Assembly (NCBI GenBank): GCA_050258735.1
Contig: JBLMZJ010000104.1
Span: 1-64,000 of the forward strand
Reading direction: 5' to 3'
Length of the DNA stretch: 64,000 bases
Source: Syntrophomonas_A sp050258735
Lineage (GTDB): Bacteria > Bacillota > Syntrophomonadia > Syntrophomonadales > Syntrophomonadaceae
Shown in pieces: positions 1 to 8,614 of the stretch (the first letter of the stretch is position 1; the number at the start of each line of letters is the position of its first letter). Both the position numbers and the translations under genes were made by a program. The notes beneath the pieces are model-generated. The model made no database searches. It had not been told where the DNA came from and saw only the letters and a list, made by a program, of their open reading frames with translations.

Positions 1-64
1 AATTGCTCTGTTTAATGTATACTGGCTCGTCATTATGCCTGGCTGATGTTCTTGTTCTTTATAT

Positions 65-226
65 CTAATCAAAAAAATTAAAGTTTTTTAGGTTATGTTT
101 AACATTATTATCTCCGACAACTTTACCACATACTTTGCATTTCTTATCCAGCCCAAAAGGAACAAGATGAATAGCTTTTTGTTTATCTTTCCAGCACGTT
201 GGACAATATGGCCCTTCTTTCTCACT
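65..226 (-). pseudogene. In-frame zinc-ribbon extension downstream of the stop of the nuclease-like gene
   Basis: Reading on from the TAA at 227-229 in the same frame gives 53 more codons to a TAG at 65-67. They encode a second two-CxxC zinc ribbon (CPTC about 10 codons after the stop, then CKVC). There is no ATG, GTG or TTG start near the beginning of this piece and no RBS. It is best explained as the native C-terminus cut off by a nonsense mutation, or reached by read-through. A sequencing error would also give this pattern. Confidence 0.6.
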
Positions 227-2233
227 TTATTCTATGAATAGAATCCTTTTGTCATTTTGATATTTATTTTTAATTGTTTTAGTGAAAGAAGCAACCATAG
301 ATCCAAATACAATCTCTTTAACTTCTAAAAGATTCGCAAGGTGGATAATGCTGTCAACTTCAGCATTATGCAATTGTCTGCCATCATTTTTACATTCACC
401 AATTGTAATTCCGTTCTTATATATTGCTACCAAATCTACTTCCCTATTTAATTCTTGTATTATTACCCCTGGTAGAAATGTCTTTGTGTTATTTTCGGGT
501 AAGTTCAATATAGTATAAAGCTGAGTAATAACGCCTTGTGAATGAGCGTGAGCAATTAATGAATTAAGCTTATATAACGGTTGAGCATCTAATGGCAGTT
601 TGATTTCTGCTAAGCATCCTGAACATGTATTTATCTCTTTGGCGGTATCAATAGAAACCCAGTTTTCAGAAGAACAATACTTACACTTAAGTTGATAGCC
701 TCTAAAAATTATTTTCTTTGTTATAAGATCTTCAACATCTTTATTATGATTTTCGGGGAAGATATTTTTAATAGTATCCGAACTAACCGGTGCACTACTA
801 TTTTTAGTAAGTGTTGTAAGTAGGTTTTTTATGTTTTGATTTTTAAAAATACTGCATTCTTCTATTGAACCCAATAAGTTTATTGTTCTTCTAGCAATCC
901 AACCTTTGTCTGATATTTTTATCGTAAACCCCTTTTGTTTAAAGATATATTCGATCACTTCAAATGCATCAGGCTGGATCAAGTGAATTGGATTTCCATC
1001 GGTAATTAATCGTAATCCATTTTTAGAGAATCCTGCTTCTTTTTGATCACAAATGAGTTTTGTCAGATTATTGTCTTGGGGCAGTATACCTTGATAATAA
1101 CTTAAAGCATATATTAAAACTTTGTGATGATATCGATAATCTTTTTTTAAATTGTCCGGAATTATGGGTATTAGAGTAGCCTTATTATTATTGAAAATAA
1201 CATTTTGCATAAAATCATTTAGTTTTAATGATAAGCACAAAAATGCATAAGGTCTGGTTGGATTAAAAAAAAGTGAATAGTGAGATGAATATAATTCCCT
1301 AAAAATCTGGTTTAATAATTTTGTTAATTCTTTAATATTTTTTGAGTCAAGGGAAGAACTTAAAATATTAATGTTCTTCCAATTATAGGTTTCTTTTCTT
1401 ATTGATAAGCCATTTATCAAATCTTTTATAAGTATTTCATTCTTAATTTCATCCTTAGGAATCCATACAGTCGAATAACGCAATATAAAATATGTATTCC
1501 AAAATAAACATAAATCTTGAATTGATTCGAGATCTCCAATAATAATATTGAAACTGTCTAATAAAACAAACCTCTCTATAAAATAATCCGCATCAATTCG
1601 AGAATAAGGGAATCCTTCAATAGAACTAAGTAATTTTTGCATTTTAATAAGTTCGGGGTATTCGTCTTGAACCATTGAACTGGCTATTGTCATACTCACT
1701 GAAACATCTTCAAGCATTATTTCTTGAACATTATTTTTCAATAAAAATTCAAGAGAGTCATATTTTTGGACTGGTATACATCCAGAAATTCGGGCAATCT
1801 CTTCATATGGAAATATCTTTTCAAATAACTTTTTATAATTGCTATTAATATCGGGTTTGAAATATTCAATTACTGCATTCTCATTGTTAGATCGGACGCC
1901 ATTTTTTTCTAGTAATATACTTTTACCTTCTTCAATTCCGTTTATAAATCTTATTGGATTACAAATTGTTTTAATCTGTTGTAATAATTCATCGTTAGCT
2001 TCCTCACATGTAATTATTATGTCTGGCTCATATGCTTTAAAAAACCCTATCCACATACTTTCAATTATATTGTTAAATATCGGAATGATGAGATACGTTA
2101 GACCACCAAGAATGGAATAATTAATTTTTACTATTTCATCAAACATATTTAAATCATTCTTATCTATTAACCAACAAACTTTGGGGAGCTCAGTATTAAT
2201 TAATAAATTTTGAACATCAATTTCATTTTTCAT
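227..2233 (-). CDS. Putative PD-(D/E)XK nuclease-like protein with zinc ribbon, AT-rich
   Basis: A 668-residue protein I do not recognise as a named family. Residues 1-500 are AT-rich and show no motif I can name. A zinc ribbon lies at about 517-540 (CKYC, then CSGC). A restriction-endonuclease-like core follows: EVD at 598-600 and GECK at 612-615 give the D...ExK pattern, preceded by a helix and followed by a helix-strand. The start is ATG at 2233 with AAGGA about 8 bases upstream. Base composition is far more AT-rich than in all neighbours, which points to horizontal transfer. The frame continues past the TAA at 227-229 into a second zinc ribbon (see 65-226). A defence or phage-derived role is only an inference from the nuclease core and composition. 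Confidence 0.7.
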   Translation of the reverse strand: MKNEIDVQNLLINTELPKVCWLIDKNDLNMFDEIVKINYSILGGLTYLIIPIFNNIIESMWIGFFKAYEPDIIITCEEANDELLQQIKTICNPIRFINGIEEGKSILLEKNGVRSNNENAVIEYFKPDINSNYKKLFEKIFPYEEIARISGCIPVQKYDSLEFLLKNNVQEIMLEDVSVSMTIASSMVQDEYPELIKMQKLLSSIEGFPYSRIDADYFIERFVLLDSFNIIIGDLESIQDLCLFWNTYFILRYSTVWIPKDEIKNEILIKDLINGLSIRKETYNWKNINILSSSLDSKNIKELTKLLNQIFRELYSSHYSLFFNPTRPYAFLCLSLKLNDFMQNVIFNNNKATLIPIIPDNLKKDYRYHHKVLIYALSYYQGILPQDNNLTKLICDQKEAGFSKNGLRLITDGNPIHLIQPDAFEVIEYIFKQKGFTIKISDKGWIARRTINLLGSIEECSIFKNQNIKNLLTTLTKNSSAPVSSDTIKNIFPENHNKDVEDLITKKIIFRGYQLKCKYCSSENWVSIDTAKEINTCSGCLAEIKLPLDAQPLYKLNSLIAHAHSQGVITQLYTILNLPENNTKTFLPGVIIQELNREVDLVAIYKNGITIGECKNDGRQLHNAEVDSIIHLANLLEVKEIVFGSMVASFTKTIKNKYQNDKRILFIE

Positions 2234-2414
2234 ATAAATATCCTTTACTGTTGACTTTTGTTGATAGCTACGTAAATATCCTACCAGTTCCTGTTTATAG
2301 TATTTGTTTCCAAATTAATAATACCACCATAATATGACAATATCCACCACAGGAAGTAATAAATGCGATACTTATAAATGAAGCAGCAGATAATTCTAAT
2401 AACAGAAGAAACTT

Positions 2415-2449
2415 AGGCCTTCATCCCTTTTGCGGGGCGAAGGCCTTTT
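2415..2449. terminator. GGCCTTC hairpin terminator (repeat family member)
   Basis: AGGCCTTC and GAAGGCCT form a perfect 8-bp stem around a 16-base loop, followed on the plus strand by TTTT. It lies downstream of the minus-strand GH26-like gene and upstream of the AT-rich gene. The same stem recurs near 5753, and a diverged form near 4173. Confidence 0.6.
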
Positions 2450-2493
2450 ACACTGATAGATGACGTCCTAAACCTATGTCTGCTTCGTTTTCT

Positions 2494-3804
2494 TTACGGA
2501 GCTACTTTTACCTTTTGGCTGACACTGGCGCTGACTTTCTTGGCGTTGTCATAGGCGTCTGCCTTGATCGTAACAGTTTTACCCTTGTACGCTGAAAGAT
2601 CCAGCGCGGCTTCATACGGAGATCCCACCACTTCCGCAGCATATTTACCGTTGACATAGTACACCACTTTGGCCGTATCCAGTCTCTGGTTGCCGACATA
2701 GGCGCTGATCCTTTGAGTCTTGGCTTCCAGCGGCGGCAGTGACGGATGGGCTAAATCAACGTAAATGACCGGGCTGCTGGTATTCATATCACTTAAGAAA
2801 TATGGGCTGGCGATCGCCCTTTTATAGGCATTCAATATGTTTTGATTGCCTGATAGCAAGCATTTGCGAGCAGCTCCCCAGTTTTCTTCGTTATCCCAGT
2901 AAAACACTGCTTTGAGTGCCGGATAGCGGCGGGGCAGCTCGTCATAGAACTCTTTGAGGTCCTTGGCTCCCACCCATGAAACATCCGTAGTGGTGAATTC
3001 TACATTCTGGATCGGCGCCCCCTCAGACAAATAGATGGGCTTTTTTGCGGAATAGGCATCATAGATCGGTTTGATCCGGTCGGTAAATTTGGTGTTGTGT
3101 TTGCTTTTTCCACTGGCCAGATATGGCGGATAGGAGCTTACGCCCACCCAATCGACATATTCATCACCGGGATACCACTGGGTAGCCGGTCCAAAGGGCC
3201 AGTCATTCGGAGCCCAGCACATCGCGACATTCGGCGCTTCCTTATGCATCACCCGGGCCACCAGACGGAATTTTTCTATATATAATTTAGGGTCTTTTCC
3301 CCATCTGCTGCCCGGGTCATTCATTTCATTGGCAAAGCGAAGAAAGATCGGTATCCCGCTGTCGGCAGCCTGCTTGGCGAAATTATGGAGATAGCTGTCG
3401 TCTTTCACCTGCTCGATCCCGTCATAGGGCTCCAGAGCGATCTGCATCCCGACATTCAGTTTCTTAGCGCGGTCAAAGTGCGTTTTGTAATGATTGAATT
3501 CCATACTGCCATAGCGCTCATAAACCATATACATGGCGTGTTTCTTTCCGGTCAAAGCGGGAATACCTTCAAAATAGAACGGATTTCCGGTGTTAACGTT
3601 ATGTACTACGGGGTCGCCTTCGGCATAAACACCCAGATAAGACCCTATCTTGGGTTCAAATTTCGCGCCGTGATAGGCCTGTTGATCCCCTGCCTGCACT
3701 GCCTTTTGCACATAGAGCTTCATCTCTTTTGTCGCTGCAAAGGACGGAGCAGCATTGATCACTACAAATAAAAGAGTCAGGCATATACACCATATTTTCT
3801 TCAT
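2494..3804 (-). CDS. Secreted glycoside hydrolase-like protein (GH26-type barrel) with C-terminal Ig-like domain
   Basis: 436 residues. A Sec signal peptide (KK, hydrophobic core, SFAA) covers about residues 1-24. The middle resembles the beta-mannanase/GH26 type of TIM barrel: RFANEMN carries the expected acid/base Glu after strand 4, and YLSEGAP carries a Glu placed like the nucleophile. There is also a WAPNDWPFGP segment and a late FYWDNEENW. The last 90 or so residues read as a beta-sandwich (YYVNGKYAAEVVGSPYEAAL). The RBS is GGGAGG before ATG 3804. It probably acts outside the cell on a polysaccharide; the substrate cannot be read from sequence. It appears monocistronic. Confidence 0.7.
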   Translation of the reverse strand: MKKIWCICLTLLFVVINAAPSFAATKEMKLYVQKAVQAGDQQAYHGAKFEPKIGSYLGVYAEGDPVVHNVNTGNPFYFEGIPALTGKKHAMYMVYERYGSMEFNHYKTHFDRAKKLNVGMQIALEPYDGIEQVKDDSYLHNFAKQAADSGIPIFLRFANEMNDPGSRWGKDPKLYIEKFRLVARVMHKEAPNVAMCWAPNDWPFGPATQWYPGDEYVDWVGVSSYPPYLASGKSKHNTKFTDRIKPIYDAYSAKKPIYLSEGAPIQNVEFTTTDVSWVGAKDLKEFYDELPRRYPALKAVFYWDNEENWGAARKCLLSGNQNILNAYKRAIASPYFLSDMNTSSPVIYVDLAHPSLPPLEAKTQRISAYVGNQRLDTAKVVYYVNGKYAAEVVGSPYEAALDLSAYKGKTVTIKADAYDNAKKVSASVSQKVKVAP

Positions 3805-4088
3805 TTGGGTCCTCCCTTACTGAGATTATTTATGATAAATGTTCCTTTCTCCCCCTTCACAGTATATTAAAAGCTATTCATCATATTCTCACCCGGAGAA
3901 TATGCAAAATACATATGTAAACACAACCATTTTCAAATACCGTAAAGGTAATGGCTCCATTAACATATTCTGCTTTAGGCTTTTATTTCCTGCATATATT
4001 TACCTTCATGAGTCTTTCCACTATATTGTCTCCGATATCGCAGGTTTAGAATAACTGTGTTGTAACAAATGAACCGGGTGATAGAATA

Positions 4089-4118
4089 AGATTGCTTCGC
4101 TTCGCTCGCAATGACATC
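4089..4118. repeat. REP-like intergenic repeat (AGATTGCTTCGC...GCAATGACA)
   Basis: The unit reads AGATTGCTTCGCTTCGCTCG followed by CAATGACAT. The same words occur as an inverted pair at 14221-14304. Units of this form are dispersed in intergenic DNA of many bacterial genomes. No function can be assigned here. Confidence 0.6.
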
Positions 4119-4172
4119 CAGGGCGGAAATTGATTCCGCCACTACCTAACAGTCATCAATTCCTATCAATAG

Positions 4173-4210
4173 AAAAGGCCTTCGTCCGCTGAAATGGATG
4201 AAGACCTTTT
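4173..4210. terminator. Imperfect GGCCTTC-type hairpin, bidirectional
   Basis: AAAAGGCCTTCGTCC pairs, with mismatches, with GGATGAAGACCTTTT. A-tract and T-tract flanks make it usable on both strands. It lies 86 bases downstream of the minus-strand monooxygenase gene and is related to the hairpins at 2415 and 5753. Confidence 0.5.
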
Positions 4211-4295
4211 ATGTTTAATTATTTAATTTATCCCTTCAATACAACATCCCCAGGCCGTTGACAATGCAATCAATGGGTCGGTTCTCTGTGATATA

Positions 4296-4601
4296 CTATT
4301 TTGATATCTTCTCAGGCCAAATGCTGTGGTAGTTGGTAATTGTATAGGCCTTAGCTATCATTGCTGCGGTGGTTTCTTTCCATTGTTTGTAATGCTCTGT
4401 CGCTCTATGCTTTAATTGATCATCACTCGATGCATATATTTCTTCAAGCACAAATTCACAAGGTTTATCCTGTTGCTGCAGTACTTCAAAACGAATTACA
4501 CCAGATTCCTCATAGCTATTTCGGGCGTTCCCGATGGTAGCCTCTTTGAATGGCAAGATATATTCTTCCTTTACGCTGATAAATACATGTACCCTGATCA
4601 C
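4296..4601 (-). CDS. Antibiotic biosynthesis monooxygenase (ABM) domain protein
   Basis: 101 residues, the usual length for a single ABM domain (YgiN/HmoA-like ferredoxin fold). Features seen are an N-terminal strand IRVHVFISVKEEY, helix PFKEATIGNARNS, strand VIRFEVLQQ, strand FVLEEIYAS, then HRATEHYKQWKETT ahead of the last strand. Family members are small dimeric quinol or polyketide monooxygenases, or haem-degrading enzymes; the substrate cannot be told from sequence. It is divergent from the hydrolase at 4728. A longer overlapping plus-strand frame starting at 4416 is rejected as the start of that hydrolase. Confidence 0.8.
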   Translation of the reverse strand: MIRVHVFISVKEEYILPFKEATIGNARNSYEESGVIRFEVLQQQDKPCEFVLEEIYASSDDQLKHRATEHYKQWKETTAAMIAKAYTITNYHSIWPEKISK

Positions 4602-4668
4602 TGCCTCACCTTCCTCTGCAACTTTTTTCTAATAGCTCTTTATGTCAAGGTTATCATCTTCTTATTGA

Positions 4669-4697
4669 TTGTTCAATATCGCCTGTATTGGTATAAT
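4669..4697 (+). promoter_or_regulatory. SigA-type promoter of the alpha/beta hydrolase
   Basis: TTGTTC at 4669-4674, a 17-base spacer, and a consensus TATAAT at 4692-4697. Transcription would start near 4704, about 24 bases before the GTG at 4728. This rules out the upstream ATG at 4416 as the translation start. Confidence 0.7.
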
Positions 4698-4727
4698 GAG
4701 GAATATGTTAGAAAGAAGGTGCTTTTG

Positions 4728-5747
4728 GTGGAACCATCGTCTCTCAAAATCTACGGTTCTCGTCGGCGCTTTAGCGGAGTTTTGACATTTGCTAAAATCA
4801 TTGTAACGATCCTTGTCCTGATTACTATAGTCTTGCTTTCTATGATTCTTGCGTTCAGTCCAAAGTCGCCCCCTCAAGTGAATTCCATCAATAAAACAGC
4901 AACAAGTGTAGATTTCAGTGATTTGCCGGCTTATTCTTATTTCACCGCCCGGGATGGGACACCATTGGCGTACAGGACTTACCCCGGATCATCTGATAGG
5001 ATAGCGATCCTCATTCATGGCTCGTCAGGCAGTAGTCGCAATATGCATGTACTAGGAAAGGCCTTAAGCAAAAACGGTATTACCGCATTTGCTCTGGATT
5101 TGCGGGGGCACGGTAATTCCGGAAAACACGGAGATATCGCCTACGTTGGACAACTTGAAGATGATTTGACTGATTTTGTAGCTTACATTCGGTCTGATTA
5201 TCCTGATACACCAATAACTCTAATAGGACATTCATTAGGCGGCGGTTTTGCTCTTCGAATCGCCGGGAGTTCCATGAGCGACCGGTTTGATCAGTATATC
5301 TTGTTGTCGCCGTTTCTTAATTACAATTCTCCAACCAACCGCCCTAATAATGGCGGCTGGGCGGATGTATCGGTTCCACGATTCGCTGGCATTACCATTT
5401 TAAATAAGTTCGGAATACATTATTTCGACAGCTGGCCGGTCATTGCATTTGCCGTACCTGACAACTTTAGTTTTCTAACCAGGGAGTATTCATATAAGCT
5501 GTTAAGCAATCTTAGCGCTAACCGAAACTATTTAAATGACGACTATTTAGAAAACTTCCGTAAATGCTCCGTCCCAATCACTATTCTTGTTGGCAGCAAT
5601 GACGAACTCTTTTATGTCAAAAAATATGCCTCTGAAATCAAACCGGTGAATGGCAAGGTAGTTGTAGAAATCGTGCCCTCGGTAAACCATATGGCAATTG
5701 TTAGTGATGCAAAGGCAGTAGAAACAATTGTCCATAAATTCGAATAA
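4728..5747 (+). CDS. Membrane-anchored alpha/beta hydrolase (monoacylglycerol lipase-like)
   Basis: 339 residues from GTG 4728, chosen because GAAGGTG sits 6 bases upstream and a SigA promoter ends at 4697. One N-terminal membrane segment (about residues 19-43) is followed by an alpha/beta-hydrolase fold. Seen are the oxyanion segment ILIHGSSGSSRN, the strand-helix DLRGHGNSG, the nucleophile elbow GHSLGGG, a late Asp in LVGSNDELF, and a catalytic His in PSVNHMAI. This is the serine lipase/monoacylglycerol lipase pattern with the active domain held at the membrane outer face. The substrate is probably a lipid or small ester. It is monocistronic, with a hairpin terminator immediately downstream. 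Confidence 0.8.
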   Translation: MEPSSLKIYGSRRRFSGVLTFAKIIVTILVLITIVLLSMILAFSPKSPPQVNSINKTATSVDFSDLPAYSYFTARDGTPLAYRTYPGSSDRIAILIHGSSGSSRNMHVLGKALSKNGITAFALDLRGHGNSGKHGDIAYVGQLEDDLTDFVAYIRSDYPDTPITLIGHSLGGGFALRIAGSSMSDRFDQYILLSPFLNYNSPTNRPNNGGWADVSVPRFAGITILNKFGIHYFDSWPVIAFAVPDNFSFLTREYSYKLLSNLSANRNYLNDDYLENFRKCSVPITILVGSNDELFYVKKYASEIKPVNGKVVVEIVPSVNHMAIVSDAKAVETIVHKFE

Positions 5748-5752
5748 AATAA

Positions 5753-5783
5753 GCCTTCATCTCTTACGAGGCGAAGGCCTTTT
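5753..5783. terminator. GGCCTTC hairpin terminator between convergent genes
   Basis: GCCTTC and GAAGGC pair around a 14-base loop and are followed by TTTT on the plus strand. It lies between the convergent hydrolase (stop 5747) and DUF3795 gene (stop 5802). It is the third copy of the family seen at 2415 and 4173. Confidence 0.65.
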
Positions 5784-5801
5784 ACCTCTTTAATAAGTTA
5801 T

Positions 5802-6077
5802 TTATCCCTTCAAAATAGAAACTCTCGTATTGATAGAAGCGATATGTTCTTCATCGGCCAAGGTCGGGTCTTTGATCTCATACCACATTTTACATGGCAG
5901 CTCGGCACATCCTCCGCAATGCTCATAGCCTTTATCCTGACAGCATTTATACATGGGACAGACCTCCTGACCGATGTATCCCACCCAGAAGACCTTACCC
6001 TGGATTGCCCGGCAGCCCTTGCATTCTTCTGGATACGAAGGACATTCCTCACAGTTTACACCACAAACCTGCAGCAT
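5802..6077 (-). CDS. DUF3795-like small cysteine-rich protein
   Basis: 91 residues with 13 Cys arranged as CGVNCEECPSY, ECKGCRA, CPMYKCC, HCGGCAELPCKMW. This is the DUF3795 pattern (CGxxCxxCxxY...CxGC...PC). The function of the family is not established; metal or Fe-S binding is the usual guess from the cysteine spacing. The start is ATG 6077, with GGGGG 7 bases upstream. A palindrome matching the Gram-positive LexA box lies 32 bases upstream (6108-6121). Monocistronic, convergent with the hydrolase. Confidence 0.75.
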   Translation of the reverse strand: MLQVCGVNCEECPSYPEECKGCRAIQGKVFWVGYIGQEVCPMYKCCQDKGYEHCGGCAELPCKMWYEIKDPTLADEEHIASINTRVSILKG

Positions 6078-6107
6078 ATTTTTACCCCCTTATAAATTAA
6101 TATGTTA

Positions 6108-6121
6108 CGAACATTTGTTCT
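6108..6121. promoter_or_regulatory. LexA/DinR-like operator
   Basis: CGAACATTTGTTCT contains the perfect dyad GAAC-N4-GTTC. It matches the Firmicute SOS box (CGAACRNRYGTTYC) at all positions except the last Y of the central RNRY core, and it sits just upstream of the DUF3795 start. A chance palindrome or another regulator with the same half-site is possible. Confidence 0.45.
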
Positions 6122-6230
6122 ACTGCATATTATCCCACATTGCATTTTAAATGCAAGCCCTTTTCAAAGGTGAGCAAGGGGGTGGTTGCCTTCCATTTGT
6201 AATCGTTGAAAAACTATCCTCCCTCTCTTA

Positions 6231-6578
6231 CTACTTATCGCCCTCTTCCGGCACGATGCAGATGAAAACGAGATCCTCTTCACCGCTGTTCCTGAACTGG
6301 TGCAGTGCGTTGCCCGGAACATATGCGGTAGAGCCTTTTTCCACCGGGTACTCCTTCCCTTCCAGGAACAACGTCCCCTTACCGTCCACGATGTAGTTGA
6401 TATGCGGCCAGGCATGAGTATGGCGCGGGCTATAGCCGTCCTTGACCAAGGTGAAGAGCCGCATGACCCAACCTTCCCAACCCTGTTCGGGGCCGACCAG
6501 GCCCTGCTTTATTACTCCGCTTGCTTCTGTTGACTGGATCTTGATCTGCTGTATGTCTCGCTGATGACCTACAAACAT
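6231..6578 (-). CDS. Cupin-domain protein
   Basis: 115 residues forming a single small beta-barrel cupin. Motif 1 is HTHAWPHINYIVDGKG (metal-ligand His residues, with a Glu-equivalent position shifted) and motif 2 is PGNALHQFRN, with the late ligand His. The start is ATG 6578 with GGAGGTG 5 bases upstream. The family includes metal-dependent isomerases, dioxygenases and sensory modules; no catalytic call can be made. Its nearest neighbours are not functionally linked. Confidence 0.8.
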   Translation of the reverse strand: MFVGHQRDIQQIKIQSTEASGVIKQGLVGPEQGWEGWVMRLFTLVKDGYSPRHTHAWPHINYIVDGKGTLFLEGKEYPVEKGSTAYVPGNALHQFRNSGEEDLVFICIVPEEGDK

Positions 6579-6814
6579 ATATCCACCTCCTGTTGTGCTT
6601 TCATTTCGTTTTAATTTAATGGTTTTCTTATTTCTATTGATATCTTGCCGTCATGATACGGGATTTTTCGATCTCTGTTATCAAATATGGTAAACAATTC
6701 ATGAAAATATGATATAATTCCATTATCCCAGGTAAATCCCGACATTATCTGATTTAGCGGATTATTATCCAGGTTCGATAATCCTTAATTTTGTTGTGTA
6801 GAGGGGACCGATGA

Positions 6815-8614
6815 ATGCCCAGTAGTCTTCCTAATAATCAGACCCTATATAACATTCTGCAGGAAAACGAAAATACCTTCCGATTATTGACAGATACCAT
6901 TCCAGCCTGTGTTTTTGTTATACAAGACAACCGTTTTAGTTATGTAAACCACTTTTTCACCGATTTAACCGGTTATCGCTTATCCGAATTGGTCGATATG
7001 AATTTTCTGGATCTGATCCATCCCCTTTTTCAAACTCAGGTACGCGAGAGTATTACCCGGCTGTTTACCGGTCCGGGACAGATCAGGCACGATCTCAGGA
7101 TCATTCCCAAAGATGGTTCGGAATGCTGGCTCGATGTCAGCGCCAGCGTGTTTCAATGGGACAATAAACCAGCAGTATTAGGCGCAGCCTATGATATTAC
7201 CCGCCGAATAAGACTACAGTCTGACCTGATGCAAAGTGAAAAGAGCTTCCGGCAGTTGGCGGATACCGCCCCCAGCCTTATTTTTGTGCTATCCGATGGC
7301 AGGTTGGTCTATGTAAACAAAGCTTATACCGATCAAACCGGTTACACTGAGCAAGATTGTCTGCACATGGAACCCTGGGAATTCTTCCATCCGGAACACC
7401 ATGAAATGGTCCGGGCAATGTCTGCAGCCAGAGTTCAGGGGAACTTCCCCTTTGGCCGTTATCAGACACGTATGGTGCGTAAAAACGGCCAGGAGGCCTG
7501 GACAGATTTTTCCATGAGTGAGATCACCTTCAACGGCTGCCCCAGCATATTAGGGGTGGCTATGGATATCACCCAGCAAAAACAAGCCCTGGATGAAGTC
7601 GAATACCTGAGCTATCATGACAAGCTGACCGGGCTCTATAACCGGGCCTATCTGGAAGATAAGGCCAATAATGACCGCTCATTGCCGCTCAGTATAATAA
7701 TTGGTGATTTGAATGGACTTAAAATGGTCAACGATGCCTTTGGCCATCAGGTCGGAGACTTGATGCTGCAGCAGGTAGCCCGGGTCCTTGCCACTAATTG
7801 CGGTGACCACGGTATAACGGCTCGTTGGGGCGGAGATGAATTCATCGTCATGCTCCCCGGCAGCAGCGCTGAAAATGCGCGGGGTATTTGTAACCGAATC
7901 TACGAGGACTGTATGCAATTGGAGGACTTCCCCGTTCAAATGAGCATTTCCCTGGGGACGGCCACCAGAGTCAACCTGGATAAAAGCATAGAAAAACTGT
8001 TCAAAGAAGCGGAAGACCTCATGTACCGCCACAAACTCCTGGAAATCCGCAGCGCGCGCAGCACCTTTATCAACTCCCTGGAAGAGACTCTCCGGGTCCG
8101 CAGCCATGAAACTCTGGAACATACCGAGCGTCTGCATGATATTGTGCTGATGGTCGGTCACTCTCTGGGGCTGCCTCCAGATGATATCAGCAGCTTGACT
8201 CTGCTGGCGGCCCTGCATGATATCGGCAAGATCGCAGTCCCTAACAGTATCCTGGATAAACCTGACCGGCTAACCGCAGAAGAATGGGAGGTCATCAAGA
8301 AGCATCCGGAGATCGGTTACCGTATTGCCCTGTCCGATCCGGAATTAGCACCTATTGCCGAAGGGATACTGCATCATCATGAACGCTGGGATGGAAAAGG
8401 CTATCCATTAGGGACCAGGGGTGAGGAGATCCCGCTTATGTCACGTATCCTGGCCCTGGCCGACGCTTACGATGTCATGACCAGCGGCCGCCCCTACCGC
8501 CCGGGCATTTCTTCGGAAGCAGCCTGTGAGGAGATCGTCGCCTGTGCAGGAAGCCAGTTCGATCCGCGATTGGCTGGATTATTTGTAGAACTGATCAGAA
8601 TACATGCCGGTTAG
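6815..8614 (+). CDS. PAS-PAS-GGDEF-HD-GYP bifunctional cyclic-di-GMP protein
   Basis: 599 residues, cytoplasmic, no membrane segment. Two PAS domains (about 20-135 and 145-262) precede a GGDEF domain with an intact GGDEF motif at 339-343. A C-terminal HD-GYP domain follows: HD at 468-469 in LHDIGK, GYP at about 529-531 in HHERWDGKGYP. Both the synthesis (GGDEF) and degradation (HD-GYP) signatures are intact. The inhibitory RxxD site expected before GGDEF is absent (NCGD in its place), so feedback inhibition is unlikely. The ATG at 6815 follows AGAGGGG; the ATG at 6811 is out of frame and hits a stop. A hairpin terminator follows directly. Confidence 0.92.
   Translation: MPSSLPNNQTLYNILQENENTFRLLTDTIPACVFVIQDNRFSYVNHFFTDLTGYRLSELVDMNFLDLIHPLFQTQVRESITRLFTGPGQIRHDLRIIPKDGSECWLDVSASVFQWDNKPAVLGAAYDITRRIRLQSDLMQSEKSFRQLADTAPSLIFVLSDGRLVYVNKAYTDQTGYTEQDCLHMEPWEFFHPEHHEMVRAMSAARVQGNFPFGRYQTRMVRKNGQEAWTDFSMSEITFNGCPSILGVAMDITQQKQALDEVEYLSYHDKLTGLYNRAYLEDKANNDRSLPLSIIIGDLNGLKMVNDAFGHQVGDLMLQQVARVLATNCGDHGITARWGGDEFIVMLPGSSAENARGICNRIYEDCMQLEDFPVQMSISLGTATRVNLDKSIEKLFKEAEDLMYRHKLLEIRSARSTFINSLEETLRVRSHETLEHTERLHDIVLMVGHSLGLPPDDISSLTLLAALHDIGKIAVPNSILDKPDRLTAEEWEVIKKHPEIGYRIALSDPELAPIAEGILHHHERWDGKGYPLGTRGEEIPLMSRILALADAYDVMTSGRPYRPGISSEAACEEIVACAGSQFDPRLAGLFVELIRIHAG

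Larger units (their letters stand above)
3805..4295. other. Intergenic stretch with short repeats, no convincing gene
   Basis: About 490 bases between the GH26-like gene and the monooxygenase gene. It holds the upstream region of the GH26-like gene, one REP-like unit (4089-4118) and a GGCCTTC-type hairpin (4173-4210). A 71-codon open frame at 3839-4054 has no RBS and no recognisable protein character, so I do not call it. Confidence 0.5.

Noticed and set aside
3839..4054. 71-codon plus-strand ORF
   Set aside because: No RBS, intergenic composition, no recognisable protein pattern.
4416..4727. N-terminal extension of the alpha/beta hydrolase frame
   Set aside because: It overlaps the antisense monooxygenase gene, lies upstream of a clear promoter at 4669-4697, and a better RBS precedes GTG 4728.
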